In this document: positions 24,072 through 37,000 of the stretch, in pieces | How positions within the stretch are numbered: position 1 is the first letter of the stretch | Layout: every line of letters begins with the position of its first letter | From: Callaeas wilsoni | Lineage: Eukaryota > Chordata > Aves > Passeriformes > Callaeidae | NCBI GenBank assembly: GCA_013398955.1 | Contig: VWPU01009676.1 | Location: 90,140 to 154,139, forward strand | Direction: 5' to 3' | DNA length: 64,000 nucleotides | The notes under the pieces: model-generated | Told to the model about the DNA's origin: nothing | Database searches by the model: none | What the model saw: the letters and a program-made list of their open reading frames with translations, nothing else | Program-made: the position numbers and the translations under genes

Positions 24072-26818
24072 AAATTCTGATCAGGAGTTCAGCGATCATC
24101 CTTTTTGGAAATTAGATTTTCCTTATTTTAAACCTGCAGGCCAATTCATATGATCTATTAGTACAAAAGGTACTTCACAAGATCCACGTGATCTTGTTTC
24201 CCAATATCTTTCTTATTTCCTATGTTAAATACTTTACATTTTAATTTTATTGAAGCCAAAGTGAGGTTTGCACTGGTGCAATTTTTTGTGATGTGTACTA
24301 CATTTCCACTCCAGAAATGCAAATCAGTAGAAAATTATAATGTTTCCAAGAAGAAGGTGTTCTGGGTTTCCTAAATTTGTTATTATGCACACAGAAGGTA
24401 TTCAGACTCCTCCTTTTTTCCATTTCACTCCTGTCACTGTCCATGCTAAGGTAAAAAGAGGTGGGCAGAGTACAAGTTACATAGCCAGGTTTCAGGGGCT
24501 GTAGTTGCACTCACGTCTACTTTGATCTGCTCTCAAAGGTAGGGCTATTAATAGTAGGGCTTTTATTTACCTGCATCTTATCCACAGATGTGTCTGTGAG
24601 CTCTACATGCAGCACAAAATGGAGATATATTTAGAATGTAAAACAGAAGCAGTTGCATCTTGTTCCAGTGCAGGACAGGCTGCTCTTCCTGCCCCTGTCT
24701 TCACCGTGGGTCATTAAGTATCTACCTGATATTTATTTAGCTTGGGAAATGGAAGCAAACACAGCTTCCAACCAAGAGATAAGATTTCAGTCTATTCCAC
24801 AGCACCTATGCCTCAGACACATTGGAAAAATATAAGCCTCCTATCTAAGGAAGCTGAGCAAATATCCAAAGGCTGCTATCTCCTCTCATCCCTAATTGTT
24901 GTTCTTGTGAGTCGTCTTTCTTACTGAGAACTTTGATAGCCACTGCTCATACAACTCTTGGTTTGGGGAGAAGTAAAAAGATAATAGTTCTCTACAGAAC
25001 CTTTCACCAGTACTAGGTATTTCAAAGGAAACTCAAGAACAGTAGTTCAGTGCTGATTTACCTTTCCAAATCATGTGTGCATACAGGAAGCAGGGTGGGA
25101 GTCCTGGAGCATGAGTTAGAGTTACAAAATGCTGCTGTCTCTCACATCAGGCTTGTTCTGCCTAGAGATGGGTACAAGTGCTTCTTGTGTTTCATGCTTG
25201 TGCCCCCTGCTAGAATAACTAAACATCCCCTTTTCTCGCTTAGGAAGTTAGATTTTGTTCTGAGCTTCTAAAATCTAAATTATAAGAAGTGCAGCCAGTT
25301 GGGAAGTGAGAGGAAAGATGGCTCTTAGCTCATTCACTATCCTGAAGGATTCTAGAGTGGAAATAACTCTTGTGCAGGAGCCTGGGTGATTCTGCTTTGG
25401 ACTGCAGTTCCCTGTGGCATTTTAGCCTGTAAGGAATGCTGCCTTTACTGATGCTTTTGGGAACTAGGAAACCATCAATCTTAAATTATATTGGCTCTGT
25501 CCTAGTAATGCAACAGGAGACTTCTCCTACTTTCTGTAGCTTTGGTGTAGCTTTAATGCACGAATACAGCAGGAGCTGGAGCAGGAACTGGCAGGCTTCT
25601 TATTTAGTCTATGGAAGTATCTTCTGGCATCTTTCTTCTGTAGACTAAAGTATGTGGTGAACTGCACTGGAATTTAAAAAAAAAAATCAAGAATCATGCA
25701 GTTTGCAGCTGTTCCACAAGCAAAATCATTTCCATGAAGATATTACTGCTGAACGTTCCCTCCATGCTTATTAAGGTAACATTAATCTGGAATGAATGAA
25801 TGACAACTGATTAGGTCTGGATACTTTGCATTCAGCATCATGTTAAATCAAGAAGTAATCTTAACTGTCAGTTGTCCATTCCTCCTTTTTTTCTGTAATG
25901 ACATGCTCTCAGTTTCAAATGCCCTTATGGCATTTTGCCTCAGTGAATGTGGAATAGACAGGTTGCCTGCTGAAGCACAAAAGAAGAGAGGCTTAGAAGG
26001 AATTCAAATCTGTATGGAAAAATTGATTAATTGGATGCCATTTTAGCCAAGGATTTTGCTTTGGCCAATGGTGGTCTTGCCCACCACTGAAAAGCACCTC
26101 TTCTGTGTGATTTTCTAACACCCTGAGAAAACAGGCTTTAGGAATGCTTCCTCTGGAGGGGAGCTAGTGCTCAGCACACATGATCCAAAGGACCTTTGTG
26201 GGTACTGGCCAAAAGCTCAGGTTGTCAAGAAGGACATTGGGAGTAAATATTACACTGTTCCCTGGTCTTGAGAAATAATCTGTTCTTCAAACAGGGAAGA
26301 GATGAAGCCTGACAAGTGTTGGCAAACATTTGCCTGCAGCTTCAGCAGTTCTGGAGTTTAAATTCTGGCCTTCTTTGTTACTGCTGATGGACCTCCCTCT
26401 CATCACGGTACAGTGTCTGCATTCTGCTTTGTAAGGTCTAGGGTCAGTTTGCCCCCAAAGTCCAGTTTAGGTGCTCAGTGAACTTAGGGAAGAGAGGGAA
26501 AGTTCAGAAAAAACATCTGCAGAGAATTTTGCGTGGCTTTGGAGATTGCTAAATGTTTCCTCCCACCATCTTCTAGGTGGTGAGATGTGCTAATGACAAA
26601 TGATGCAATATAACAGCTAGGCAGTATGTGATAGTCTGGGGCATCTGGGCAAGAATTTTGTTACTTTGAGGGATATTTAGCTAAATCATTGAGGGGAAAC
26701 AGCCCCACCTAAAGAAAGGAAAAGGTCTGGATTTTTACAGCTCTTCATTTTTATGATTCACTCTCCCTGGAATATTTAAGGAATTTGCTATTGGAGGATC
26801 ACAGGTTTGCAATGCTTG

Positions 26819-26875
26819 CTCTTCCTCCTCCCTCTTCTCCCTCCTCTCTCCTCCTGCCTTTTTTTTTTTTTTTTT
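26819..26875. repeat. CT-rich tract followed by T17
   Basis: A pyrimidine-only stretch (CTTCCTCCTCCC type) running into T17. It ends in TAG, so it resembles a splice acceptor, but no exon follows. Confidence 0.85.
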
Positions 26876-28874
26876 AGAAGGAAGGTATCTGGGACTTTGG
26901 GACTAGCAGGACAAAAAAATCTATCCGTAAAGTAGTTCATATATTACTTAAATAAAACAGATTTTCTGGGTATCATAGGTCTGTGAGCACAACAGGGACG
27001 GATGCTCCTGTGAACTATTGTGTTAAAACTAATTCTATTCCAAGTACCCAGTTTGCTCAACCAGAGACCTGAGAAGTATTTCTACCAGGAGTCCAGGAGT
27101 CTCTGTCTCATTTTGGAATTCATTAACTTTAGCTGCTTTTGATGACCATTCTAGCACAAACAAAAAATTATTCTGGTTTTGACCATTGGAGAGAACAGTA
27201 CCTTAAGGGAAAAGAGAGAAAAAGAACAGGGCTTGAGGAGTTTTAGAAAATAAATCAAATTAAACACAAGTGAGCTTATGTAAAGGGTAGTTGGAACTAC
27301 TCACTGGCTATAGGAAGTTTCCTTATGTCTTTCCATTTCTGTGACCTATGAAACTGTCACTCATGACAAAGTCATAGCTACATTAAGTTTACTGAGAAAA
27401 CGTTATTTGCTGAACTGTATGGGTTTTCCCTAATTGCAGGCCTTCAGCAGGATTTGTAGAAGTTGGGTATGAAAACATGCTAATGTTCTCTGTTGGATGA
27501 AGCATGGGATCCATGAATGTGTTTCTGTGGTAGAGTGCTTGTAGTGTCCAGGCCTTCTGCTTCCCTGCAAGAAGGATTTAACAGCCTCTTTGGACTAGGG
27601 GTGCTTCAGGGACATGATTCCATGAGAGGCGGTCAGGAATTCCTGCCACTGATCCATGGGCTGACCCTGGAGTGAGTTATTTCAGCTGGAGAAACCAGCT
27701 GCTTCCAGACATCTAAGAGTTCTTTCTCATTGGTCTAAAGTTATTACGGCTGTGAAGAGAAGGGACATGATACCTTCAAAGTATCTCTATCATAACCATA
27801 AAAGATATTATAAAAATTCCTTTTGGTGTTAAAAACCAACCATGGAGGAAAACCCTTAAGCTACCATTTGTGTTGCTTAGGTGATGGAAAGCACCACCTG
27901 AGGGCCCCAATGGGCTTAGGTAGTGATAGGAGATAATCCCCAGAGTGAAACAACAGCCAGGGTTGCTCAGCAGTGGTTCAGTTCAACAACGGCAGGGAAG
28001 TTGGTCCTTGTGTAAGGGCTTCGCAGTGGGTGGATGAGGAAGAAGATGCTTTCTGTGTTCTTGCACTGGTTCAGCAGCTCTCCACCCACGAGGGATTTAC
28101 CTGCACTTGCCAGGTTGCCCACAGGTGTCCTCTGAATCAGCTTTCAGATCAAAGTAAAACACAGAAGTTGGGAGTAAGTGGGGAGGACGCAGCTGGGATA
28201 GATTAGACAACAAAAATCAAGGGTGCATCTTCTGAAAGTTTCCAGGCTGTCTCTCTCCTTAGCTTTCTCAGCAACCATCTTATATTACTTCAGCATAGAC
28301 TTTGGAACCCTCAGAAACCTTGCCTGTCTGCAAGTAGAGCCTCGAGGGCCTGGGTTGCAGCAGCTACTAAACATCCCACAGCCAAACGGAGTGACTGTAT
28401 GAATCATACAGTGTCCCTGAGTATCCATCCCAGACCCTTTGGGGATCAGAGGCACTGACATACCTCGGCTGTGCTTCCCAGACAGCCTCAGGTGGAGGAC
28501 AGACAGTGAGATCCTCACCACAGGCAAGAAAAATAACACCTGCAGGAAGGCGCAAAAGCAGAACTTCAGGTATCTAAATGCTTTTAAAGTCCAAAACCAG
28601 AGTTCAGCATGTACTCTGAAGAAATGACACGGGACTTTGTGGAACATTGCTAACAGGATTAGACATACGTATTGCATCACTGTGTCATCTACATAAGCTC
28701 CTTGTGCATCTGAGCTGAAAATGCCACAAATGCCACTTAGCCTTTGACATAACATTTATCTATCACGTACTTGTTTTTGTTGCTTGAGCTGACCTTTTCC
28801 TGCTGCTGCTCCTACTGCAGTAGTCAAACAATCTCTTCACCCTTTCCCCTACCTGAGATGTCCTTTTGTCGCAG

Positions 28875-28897
28875 CTGCCAGAAATCTCTGGTACAAG
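28875..28897 (+). other. Exon-like micro-segment flanked by consensus splice sites
   Basis: The acceptor cttttgtcgcag ends at 28874 and a perfect donor gtaagt starts at 28898, enclosing 23 nt. It could be an exon of an unannotated non-coding transcript or a chance pairing of splice motifs. There is no coding evidence. Confidence 0.2.
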
Positions 28898-28995
28898 GTA
28901 AGTAAATAAGCCAGCCCGACAATTAGGACATTCCCCTGGCTGTTACTTATGCAACAACAACAAACTTATTGCCTTTGTTGAAGCATCATCTAGAG

Positions 28996-29207
28996 AATTT
29001 TACAAATATTTATGAGGGTAATTTGTGTGTCCTAACATTCCTGTGAGATAGCCTTATTACCACGCAACTAAAGATGATGAAATTTATGTGCAGAGAGGTG
29101 AAATGATGTTCTCCAGGCTATGTGATGAGTCAGTGACTGAGCAGGAGATTAAACCCGGCAGTCCTGGCTCGACAGACACAGCCCAGTTGTATAACCACCG
29201 TACAACT
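28996..29207 (+). mobile_element. MIR-like SINE relic
   Basis: The order of landmarks fits MIR: CCTGTGAGATAGCCTTATTA, then GATGATGAAATTTATGTGCA, AGAGAGGTGAAATGATGTTC, CAGGCTATGTGATGAGTCAG, GAGATTAAACCCGGCAGTCC and TATAACCACCGTACAACT. It is strongly diverged. It carries an AP-1-type TGAGTCA at 29126-29132. Confidence 0.72.
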
Positions 29208-29329
29208 TATCACTTGATCACTAGCACAGAGAGACTGGTGGCTGTGCCAGCTTAACGCCTGTTTTTCACCTTAGATTGAATGCAAATACGGCAAAATATC
29301 GGCAGTTTGTTTCAGGGGGGAGGGAGGGG

Positions 29330-29446
29330 CGAGGAGCCGCGAACTGCGCTGCGGATCAGGTCTGCCCCGATGCGCCACTTACACACAGAGACGCTGGGCG
29401 CGTGGCAGCCCAGGCCGGGAGTATCACGGGCTGGGGAACGGAGACG
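29330..29446. promoter_or_regulatory. Isolated CpG cluster in intergenic DNA
   Basis: About 14 CpG dinucleotides lie in 117 bp, in otherwise CpG-poor DNA 6.8 kb past PLB1. A G-rich run (about 29317-29329) leads into it. The overlapping small ORFs (29276-29507) show no recognisable protein. It could be a small promoter or an unmethylated enhancer. Confidence 0.4.
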
Positions 29447-30950
29447 ACAGGGAAATTCACTGCCCTCCCATCGTGCTCCCACTTGCATTCCCACACCCAG
29501 TAATTAGCTCACCAGGTTCCACCTCCAGCCTGCAAGGTGCAAGGCTGCAGGTCGCACCAAGCTCTGAAGGGATCCTTGCACATTGAGTAGAGTAGGAAGA
29601 GTCAGGATCTTCAGGGATCCGATCTCAGATCTGTTTACATGGTGATGGTATGTCCTTCAGAACACAAAAAAGTGAATCCTATTGAGAAGAAATTAGGCTG
29701 ATGAAATGGAAGTGTTTTCTTGTGCTGTTGGTCTGTTTGTCTTTCAGTTTTTACTTGATGAAAGAAAAATGATGGTGGACCTAAAGTGAAAGTTTTCATT
29801 TCAGGATGTTATTTCAAAGGCTATTTAGTTTCAGAATAATCAGCAATGCAGGATGTCTGCCTTTTGAGTTATTTTTCAGCTGAAAGCATATAGTTGACAA
29901 ATATTACTGATTTGAAACCTTTTGATTTTTTTTTATACTGCCATCCTGACTTTTGAAACACTAAATCATCAGCATGTCTGAGGAGAAAGTTGTTTCTTTT
30001 GAATAGTTCCAGTAAATGCAAAGCTGTTGTTTCAGTATTTAAGAGGCATCTTCACTGCCAAGCTAACTCCTGTACTGATCAACATGAGCTGTCTGTACCA
30101 AGTAATTTTGCTAGCTATGAGAGTGGCCACAGACCGAAACCACTGTTGTGCACAATCATCATCCATGCTGCACGACAGTACCAGTGTGTAGCTCTAAAAC
30201 CAAATTATCAGTAGCCATCTTTAGCAAGAAACCCTGCAGTGTAATTGTTGGAGCAGTTGCAGCATGTGTGTGACCACAGTGATTGGGTAAGCCTTTCCCA
30301 CTGACTCCAAAAGCAGCTCAGAAATAAAGAAAAAGTTCTGGAAAGAGAGAGTTTGTGGCACTCCCTGTGCTGCTCTATCCTGGGGAAGGAAAATCTACTT
30401 CAATAGGAAGCCTAGTACTGGCTGTGCTTATCCTCTCCTCCAGCCATGGAGTTGGGGAACGGCTCTTGGGTGTCTTCCCACCAGACCATTTTTAGCAGAA
30501 ACCTGTAGCTTACTTGTGTAGCTTTTTTGAGTTTTGAAACATCATAACTTTATGTGAAAGCACTTGTGAGTTGGGATGAATCTTCTTGATGGAAAACAGG
30601 GTTGTCCCTGCAAGTTATCAAATCTTGAGAAGATGTTGTTTACCCATGTGCTCTCCTTTGGTCTTCCTTTGAGCTGCCCCAGCTGACTGTTTGCTATGAC
30701 AATCTAATTATGACTTAGTTTGGCCCGAGCACCAGCTGCCTTTGGTTTCTTTTATCTCACTGAACTGGGCAAGCAGAAGCTAGATGTTTCAAAGCCTGCT
30801 CCCTGTGTGAAACTGAAGGAATTCAGAAGTGTATTAGAAAGGCATTAGCTTCTCCTTTTCCTTCTTTTTTTTTCCACTGGAGCCCATCCAGATGGAGCAC
30901 AAACAAGGAAAGGATAAATGCAAAGTGCTCTGCCACCCTGAAAGCACGCG

Positions 30951-30960
30951 CTGACGTCAG
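30951..30960. promoter_or_regulatory. Perfect CRE palindrome
   Basis: CTGACGTCAG contains the full TGACGTCA cAMP-response element (CREB/ATF binding). An identical 10-mer lies 1970 bp downstream. Function is not shown. Confidence 0.35.
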
Positions 30961-32290
30961 CTTTCATGAACTGGCACTTTAATCATCGCACGGGGAATGT
31001 TTCTCTCTCCCTCTGCAGCCTCCCTTTGGATTTCTCAGTGCACCAACATTAGCATTTATGGCAAGGAAGATTTATTTTCTTTGCTGGTTAAAAGGGTAGT
31101 AAATTCAGAATGTTTTCACAAGCTGCTAGATGGAGAGCTCTGGAGACCCAAAATCCTGTAGGCTCAGTCTAGGTGCATCAAGGGCAGCAAAAGGGCAAGC
31201 TTCTTCCTGGATGTATTTCCACTTGCATTAACAGCTAAGCTGAAAAGCAGGGGGCTGGTCCATCAGCATACACAGAGAAGGTGTCAGCTTCTCCAAGCCA
31301 AACTGCACAAAATACCCTCAGGGAGGAAAAAAGTATAGGGTACCAGATGCAGGGGAAATATCAGTCAGGGATCTTCAAAGCTCTTTTTGAGGCATATAAG
31401 CTAAATTTTTCAGAATTAAGCACTGAAAATTAGCAGACTCATTTTCTGTTCATATGTCAGGCCTTAAAGAAGCACCTTGCTCTCTCCTTCTGCCCCAGTC
31501 TTCCTGAGAGAACAACAGGTCATTGGATTTTGACCCCCTCTCAGAAGAGCCGGGAGTGATGAGTTCACTGACGTGTGCGAGCAGCATTTTAAGGTTCATG
31601 AGGAAGAGCTCTGTGGAAGTGCCTTGTATTTGTTGTTATCTTTCTGCTGGGATTGAGCATAGTCTACTCCTCTGCATCTATCGCTGCCCAGTTGTATTTT
31701 CTGTATTTCCTCCATGTCCTTCACACATGAGGGAGCATGTGTGAAGCAGGAGTAGGATGCAGCCATTCTTTCTTGGCTGTTTGCCATAGGTGAGCTCAGA
31801 GATTAAATTCTCCCCCCCCCAAACTCGACATAGTGGCCATCACAACACAGAAATTCAAGGCAGTTCTCAGCATAGCAATTCACTAAGGATTTTGGTCATT
31901 GTGGTGTGGGGAGGTTACCTCACTCTATGCGCTCAGAGATGTGCTGGGGCGCGGGGGAAAACAATGACGGATATTAATGATGCTAGCACGCTATTGTCAA
32001 TACAGATGCATTCAGCTGGTCTCATCAGCTGCTTTCATTAGGCTGCCTGCTTCACAATAAAGTGGTTTCCTAATTATACAGCCTTCACTTCACGCTCTGT
32101 CCTGTATCATCCTGCATCATCAGGTGCTGCTGCTTCCTTTACACTTGCTGGAGCTCTCTGCAGCACAGCACAGTCTCAGCATTAAGGCCCCACTGGCCCG
32201 TGTAATTAAAGAAGGATTAAAGATAGATTTGTGGCAGCTACATTCTTATTTTGTACATCTTGTGTGTTGCGGCTCTTGCAGACATTTAAA

Positions 32291-32348
32291 ATACACATAT
32301 ACAGATATATATGAATATATAGACGCATATATAGATGTGTGTATATAT
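32291..32348. repeat. AT-rich (TATA/CATA) degenerate microsatellite
   Basis: Alternating purine-pyrimidine ATATAT with scattered C and G. Confidence 0.8.
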
Positions 32349-32920
32349 CCCAATTAGTGATGCATTTCCCAGGTGTCCAAAAACTTCTGTAGTGCTATGT
32401 AAGAAAAATATTAGAAAGAGATAGGGAGCAAGTAAAGATTGCCATGAAAGCTAGGATCCACTTTTAGTCTTTCTCCTAGCTCCATCTCTCACGCACACAC
32501 AAAAAGCCTCATGAAAGCTACAGCTATTCCTTCCTACCAACCACACAGCCACTGGATTTTAGCCTCTTATCTTCAAAAACAGATACCCCCTCTTAGTCAC
32601 CTTCCCCTCAAGAAAATCAAATTTTCTCCAGTTGAGCTGCCAGCACTATCAGCTCAACTCAGACCATCACACAGCATGAGCTGTCTGCTGGAAAACCCTG
32701 AGAGTCTGGGGGAGTTTAATAATTAGTTTGATGCGCTTTTTTATTTACTGTTTTGGTTTGGAGTGTTTGGTTAATGCTTTCCAAACTTACAAGGCTGGAA
32801 ACGTTTTTTACTTTTAAATGGGAATAGGAGTTTTCATGTAATTACAGAGTTGCAGGAGCAAGAGCTGTAGGAAACTGCACCAAATATTGTGAAATTCATG
32901 ACATAATCATCACTGCGTTC

Positions 32921-32930
32921 CTGACGTCAG
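32921..32930. promoter_or_regulatory. Perfect CRE palindrome, second copy
   Basis: CTGACGTCAG again, same 10 bases as at 30951. The flanks differ, so the pair is not a simple duplication. Confidence 0.35.
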
Positions 32931-33771
32931 TTCACAATTTGACTTGCTAATACTGGAACCCAGGTTTTGTGTTCCTGGTCTCTCTCAACCTTCTGCTTGC
33001 TGGCCAATTTAAAATGCAAAGTTGCTCAAAATGACCACTCTGCCCCTAATCTAACATTTTCATATTGTCTACTGCTCTCTAGAAGAGATTTGATGGTACA
33101 GCTCTTCCTGCAGTTCTTTCAGCATAGGCTCACCTGGGTCCCACCAGCCTTTTGCAGATCTTTCATACCAGCCCCCATAGACTGAAATAAACTGCATTTA
33201 TCAACCTCATTCTTTTGTCATTACAAATATGTTATAAGTATATTTTTGCCCATATAACGTGATATAATTTTTCAGCACACCTTGTTGGATATTGCTATAC
33301 TAATTAGAATTGGACAGGAAAACAATAACCAATGACAGCTATTGCAGGCCAGTAAAAAAACACAGTTCTACAGAAATTCATGTTTGGCAAAGTTTGGATG
33401 GTAGTGAAGTGTCTTGCTTTCACTTCGAGGGACTTTTTTGTAATAAATTTCCTGCTTCCATATGAAATGTTTGTTTTCATAATGACACAAAAACTCCACA
33501 GGCAGACTCTAAAAAATACTGTTTCTCCATTACGATCAGTCCTAAACAATTATTTTCCAGGGGGTTGCAACATTCAGATTTATTACAATGTGAAAAGAAA
33601 CTGCATTTCCAACTCAACATTCACACAAGGCAGGTCTTATCCTCTAATAAGCTCTGTTGGTGGCAGATATTCTTGATAAACTGGCACCATTCTGCTCAGA
33701 GCTGGTACCAGCAGAAGCACAGAGTGCAACAGGACCTTTCTGATGAGGGCAGAGTGGCTGATGCAATTGAG

Positions 33772-34000
33772 ATCTTTGGGTTGGATGGGACCTTTAAAGG
33801 TCATCTAGTCCAACCCCCTCACAATGATCAGAAACATCTTCATCCAGGTCAGGCTCTTCAGAGCCCTGTCCAGCCCAGCCTTGGATGTGCCCAGGAGTGT
33901 GGCCTCTACCATCTCTCTGGGCAACCTGCTCCAGTGTTTAATCACCCTCATCATAAAAGAGACTTTTGCAGTGTTATGGTTCTCCCCCAATATTCAAGCT
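33772..34000 (-). mobile_element. CR1 LINE 3'-end fragment, antisense
   Basis: The landmarks GGGTTGGATGGGACCTTTAA, CATCTAGTCCAACCCCC, CTCTCTGGGCAACCTGCTCC and CACCCTCATCATAAAAGA are in consensus order on the opposite strand. It explains most of the 185-codon ORF at 33565-34122. Confidence 0.88.
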
Positions 34001-37000
34001 ATTTAGATCAAAGGCTATCAAAATTTGGGTTTCTAGCACCAAAAGCAGCTTCTGCTGCAGTGCTGAGCCCTTGCCACTCTCATCGGGTTTGTGGCACCCT
34101 TTGGGACACAGGCCATGGTTAAGGAGCTCAGGCAGATTCTTGTTCGGTTTTTCTGCAGTACTAAGTAACCTCAGAAACACTTGATGACTTCATTGCAGCC
34201 AGCTGTTACTGTATAAACAGTTATTTAAAATACTGTGTCCTGAAATACCCACGTCTTGATCCAGGGAAATAGTCATATACTATTGCTGTGCAACACCATA
34301 TAATCAAGGGAACTGCCCGGCAGGTGACAAGCATGGTGCCTTCTGGAGTCACATGGATCTAAACAGTCATCACTAGAAAGCAGTGGAGAAGTGACTGTCA
34401 GCACTTCTATCCTTGGTGACTCCTGCTGGGTAGCTGGTCCTCCAGGATTCTCTCATGCAATCAGTTTTAGCTTACCATGTGTACTTTATTGGCATCTATA
34501 TGCTGGCAACTTTTATTTCCAAGAGCAGTAGCAGCTCTTCAGCCAGAGCTGCAGACTAATAGATGGCTCACCCTGCTGAAGCTGGATTCAGATCTCTCCT
34601 AACCTGTTCCCAAAAAATGAATGCCTGAAACCTTTGTATCAGTCCTGCCATCTGCCTCATTTGTGTTCCATGCCTTAGGAGAGAAATCTTTCTTCCCTTC
34701 TCCTTGCTTTGACAGTTTTTCTGGATGAAAGAACTCCGGGAAGAGTAGGATCAAGCAGAAGTTACTCGTGCTGTATATGCAGCTGTCTGCACACTCCCTG
34801 CACCTGTTTGGTCTCCCTATTTCTGGCCCTAAAAAAGTCTAGGAATTCTTCATTAAAGGGTCTTTTTTTTTCATCAGCTATCTCCTGACAGCAGCCAAGA
34901 TGACCATCTGTCTTTCCAGAGGGAGAAGAGAGCTGAGTATGATGTTTTTCTTTGTTCTGCTGTTCCCCGATCCATGGCCAGAGCTCTTTCTGAAGGTGTC
35001 CCCAGTTTCTTCTTTGATCGGGGCCACTGCGTGCAGGCTGCTGCTTGGGTTCTGCTTTGTGTCTTTCCATGCGACACAGTGACCTACATACCTGTCCTTG
35101 CCGGTAATGGCTCATATCCTGGCTTATCTGACCCTCCCTTTTCAAGGGTGAGAGAGAGAGATCTTTAATTATCTGGTGGTTTTCACCCACCAGTCCCCAA
35201 GTTAAATGTGGTGCTGTCCTCCATCCTTGTTTGTGTGTTTTTGAATAAGAACTAGCTAACCTAAAGAGTTTCCATCCAGGCATCTCTGTGGAGTCTTAAA
35301 TCTTAATCCATCCACAATCTTAACTAATTGGATTTGTTTGTAGAAGAAAGCTGCTGGTGGTTTGACTTTCTGCAGAAGAGTTAGCCAAAAAAAAAAAAAA
35401 AAGGAGAGTTTGAGGAAGGGATAGAAACAAATTACATTAACAAAGAAAGAAAAAGCAAACTGCATCACAGCTTACCCTGTTGCATGACAGGTATAGGCAT
35501 TCCTTAAACTTGCAGTAGAGGTTTTGCATGAATAAGAAAATCAGTGGCCTACATGGTACTTAATATTCCTCCACCCTTGTAGGTTAGTTATGCAGGGAAT
35601 GAGCAGCAGCACTACTGCAATGAGTCACACTAACTTATGCCTTATTTCTGCTTCTAGTACAACTGCTCTAGTAAAACTTGTAATGTAAAAGGCTTCTTCT
35701 CTTGAGAATAGCTTGTAAGTACTATCTTATTTTTGCAAGCAGCACTGATTAATTGGTAAACATAAATAAAAACACAAGTAGCCAGGGAAACCCAAACTCA
35801 AGAGGGTAACTAATTTGAGACCTAAGAGTCAAAATCAGGAAAACAATATAGGTATCCACTGACGACTGAGGTACTGTGCCTATCATACTGCTGGTGTGCT
35901 GGTACTGCCTGCTGCTGTCCCTGTGTCCTTGGCTATGGGTCATCTGCTACAACTGCATAAATTGGGTTCGGATGACCAAAACGCAAGCTTTAGCCAAAGA
36001 AACTGCACCCCTATGATCACTCCAACACTACCTAAAAGGCCACTGCATCAAGAGTGAAAAATACTGCGTACAACTCATTTAGCAAGGTCTGTAGTTCACA
36101 TATGTTTTCTGTTTATTGCCTCAACCTCCTCCCCCACCCCACCACTCCTCCCCCCAGCTGGAGGCAAGCGGCGGGTGCCCAGCTGTGCCCAGTTATGGTA
36201 AGAGACAGGGAGGGGTGGCTTGGAGTTTAAAAACAGAGTAAGAGGTCAGCTGTTTGCCTTGGCTTAGAGATAGGACTCTGTTTCTGTGCTCTCTTTTGAT
36301 TTTTACCAATCCTGAAGGTTGTGAGACTGATTCTAGCTTATTCTACACTAATCCTGTTCTGATGTTATGCCACCGAATCTTGTTTCATGAAGGTAAGGGA
36401 ACTGTGAGCCCTCTTCCTTGCAACAGAAAGGGTCAGTCTGAGCTTGCTTCCTGCCCCGTTCCCCGCTTTGGTGGATACCAGTGTCAGGCGCTGAGCCTCA
36501 GTGTAAACCAAGCCCTGCTGAGCATCAGAGACCTACTTGAAACCATGAAATTTAGGAGAGGGCTATAGTGAGATCATCTTTTTGAGCTGTTTTTAGGAGT
36601 CTTGAAGAACACTGGTCTTTAAACAAATTTTAGTTTAATGCATTTAGGACCTTTGTGATTGATGGTGTCTATAAATGCTATTTAAGCAGACAATAGAATT
36701 TTTAACATGCCGTTTTCAGGAGGTGGTGAACCAGGGTTGCTGCCTTGCTCCTGCAGCAGCTTCCCTTGGCTGTGGGGTGACCAACCCTCTCGGTGGCATG
36801 TCCTTGGCACCAGGGACATGTGGTTGGGGGGGCTCCTCAACATCCCCTCCCCCCTTGTTTTGGCAAAGTTGTTGTCCAAGGAGCATGCTAGGCAACTGAG
36901 GTACACAGGGCTCCCTAGGGAGGGCATCAGAGGATTTCTGTGCTCAGAGGACAACTCCAAGTCATGGACAAAATAACCCAGAGGGCAGAACAGGAAAATG

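Larger units (their letters stand above)
23321..28874. other. Intergenic, no gene seen
   Basis: Apart from the simple repeats at 24045 and 26819, only short unrelated ORFs are present. No splice-linked coding signal, repeat family or RNA gene is recognised. Confidence 0.6.
29447..33771. other. Intergenic, no gene seen; contains the two CRE palindromes
   Basis: The ORFs are short and without domain features. The only noteworthy points are the CRE palindromes at 30951 and 32921 and the AT repeat at 32291. Confidence 0.6.

Noticed and set aside
26819..26880. Strong pyrimidine tract ending in TAG as a splice acceptor
   Set aside because: No downstream open frame with a donor was found.
28285..28755. 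156-codon antisense ORF with Cys- and Phe-rich stretches
   Set aside because: No domain or signal organisation; the hydrophobic parts are scattered, as expected for chance translation.
33565..34122. 185-codon ORF on the + strand
   Set aside because: Its middle is an antisense CR1 fragment; no protein family is visible.
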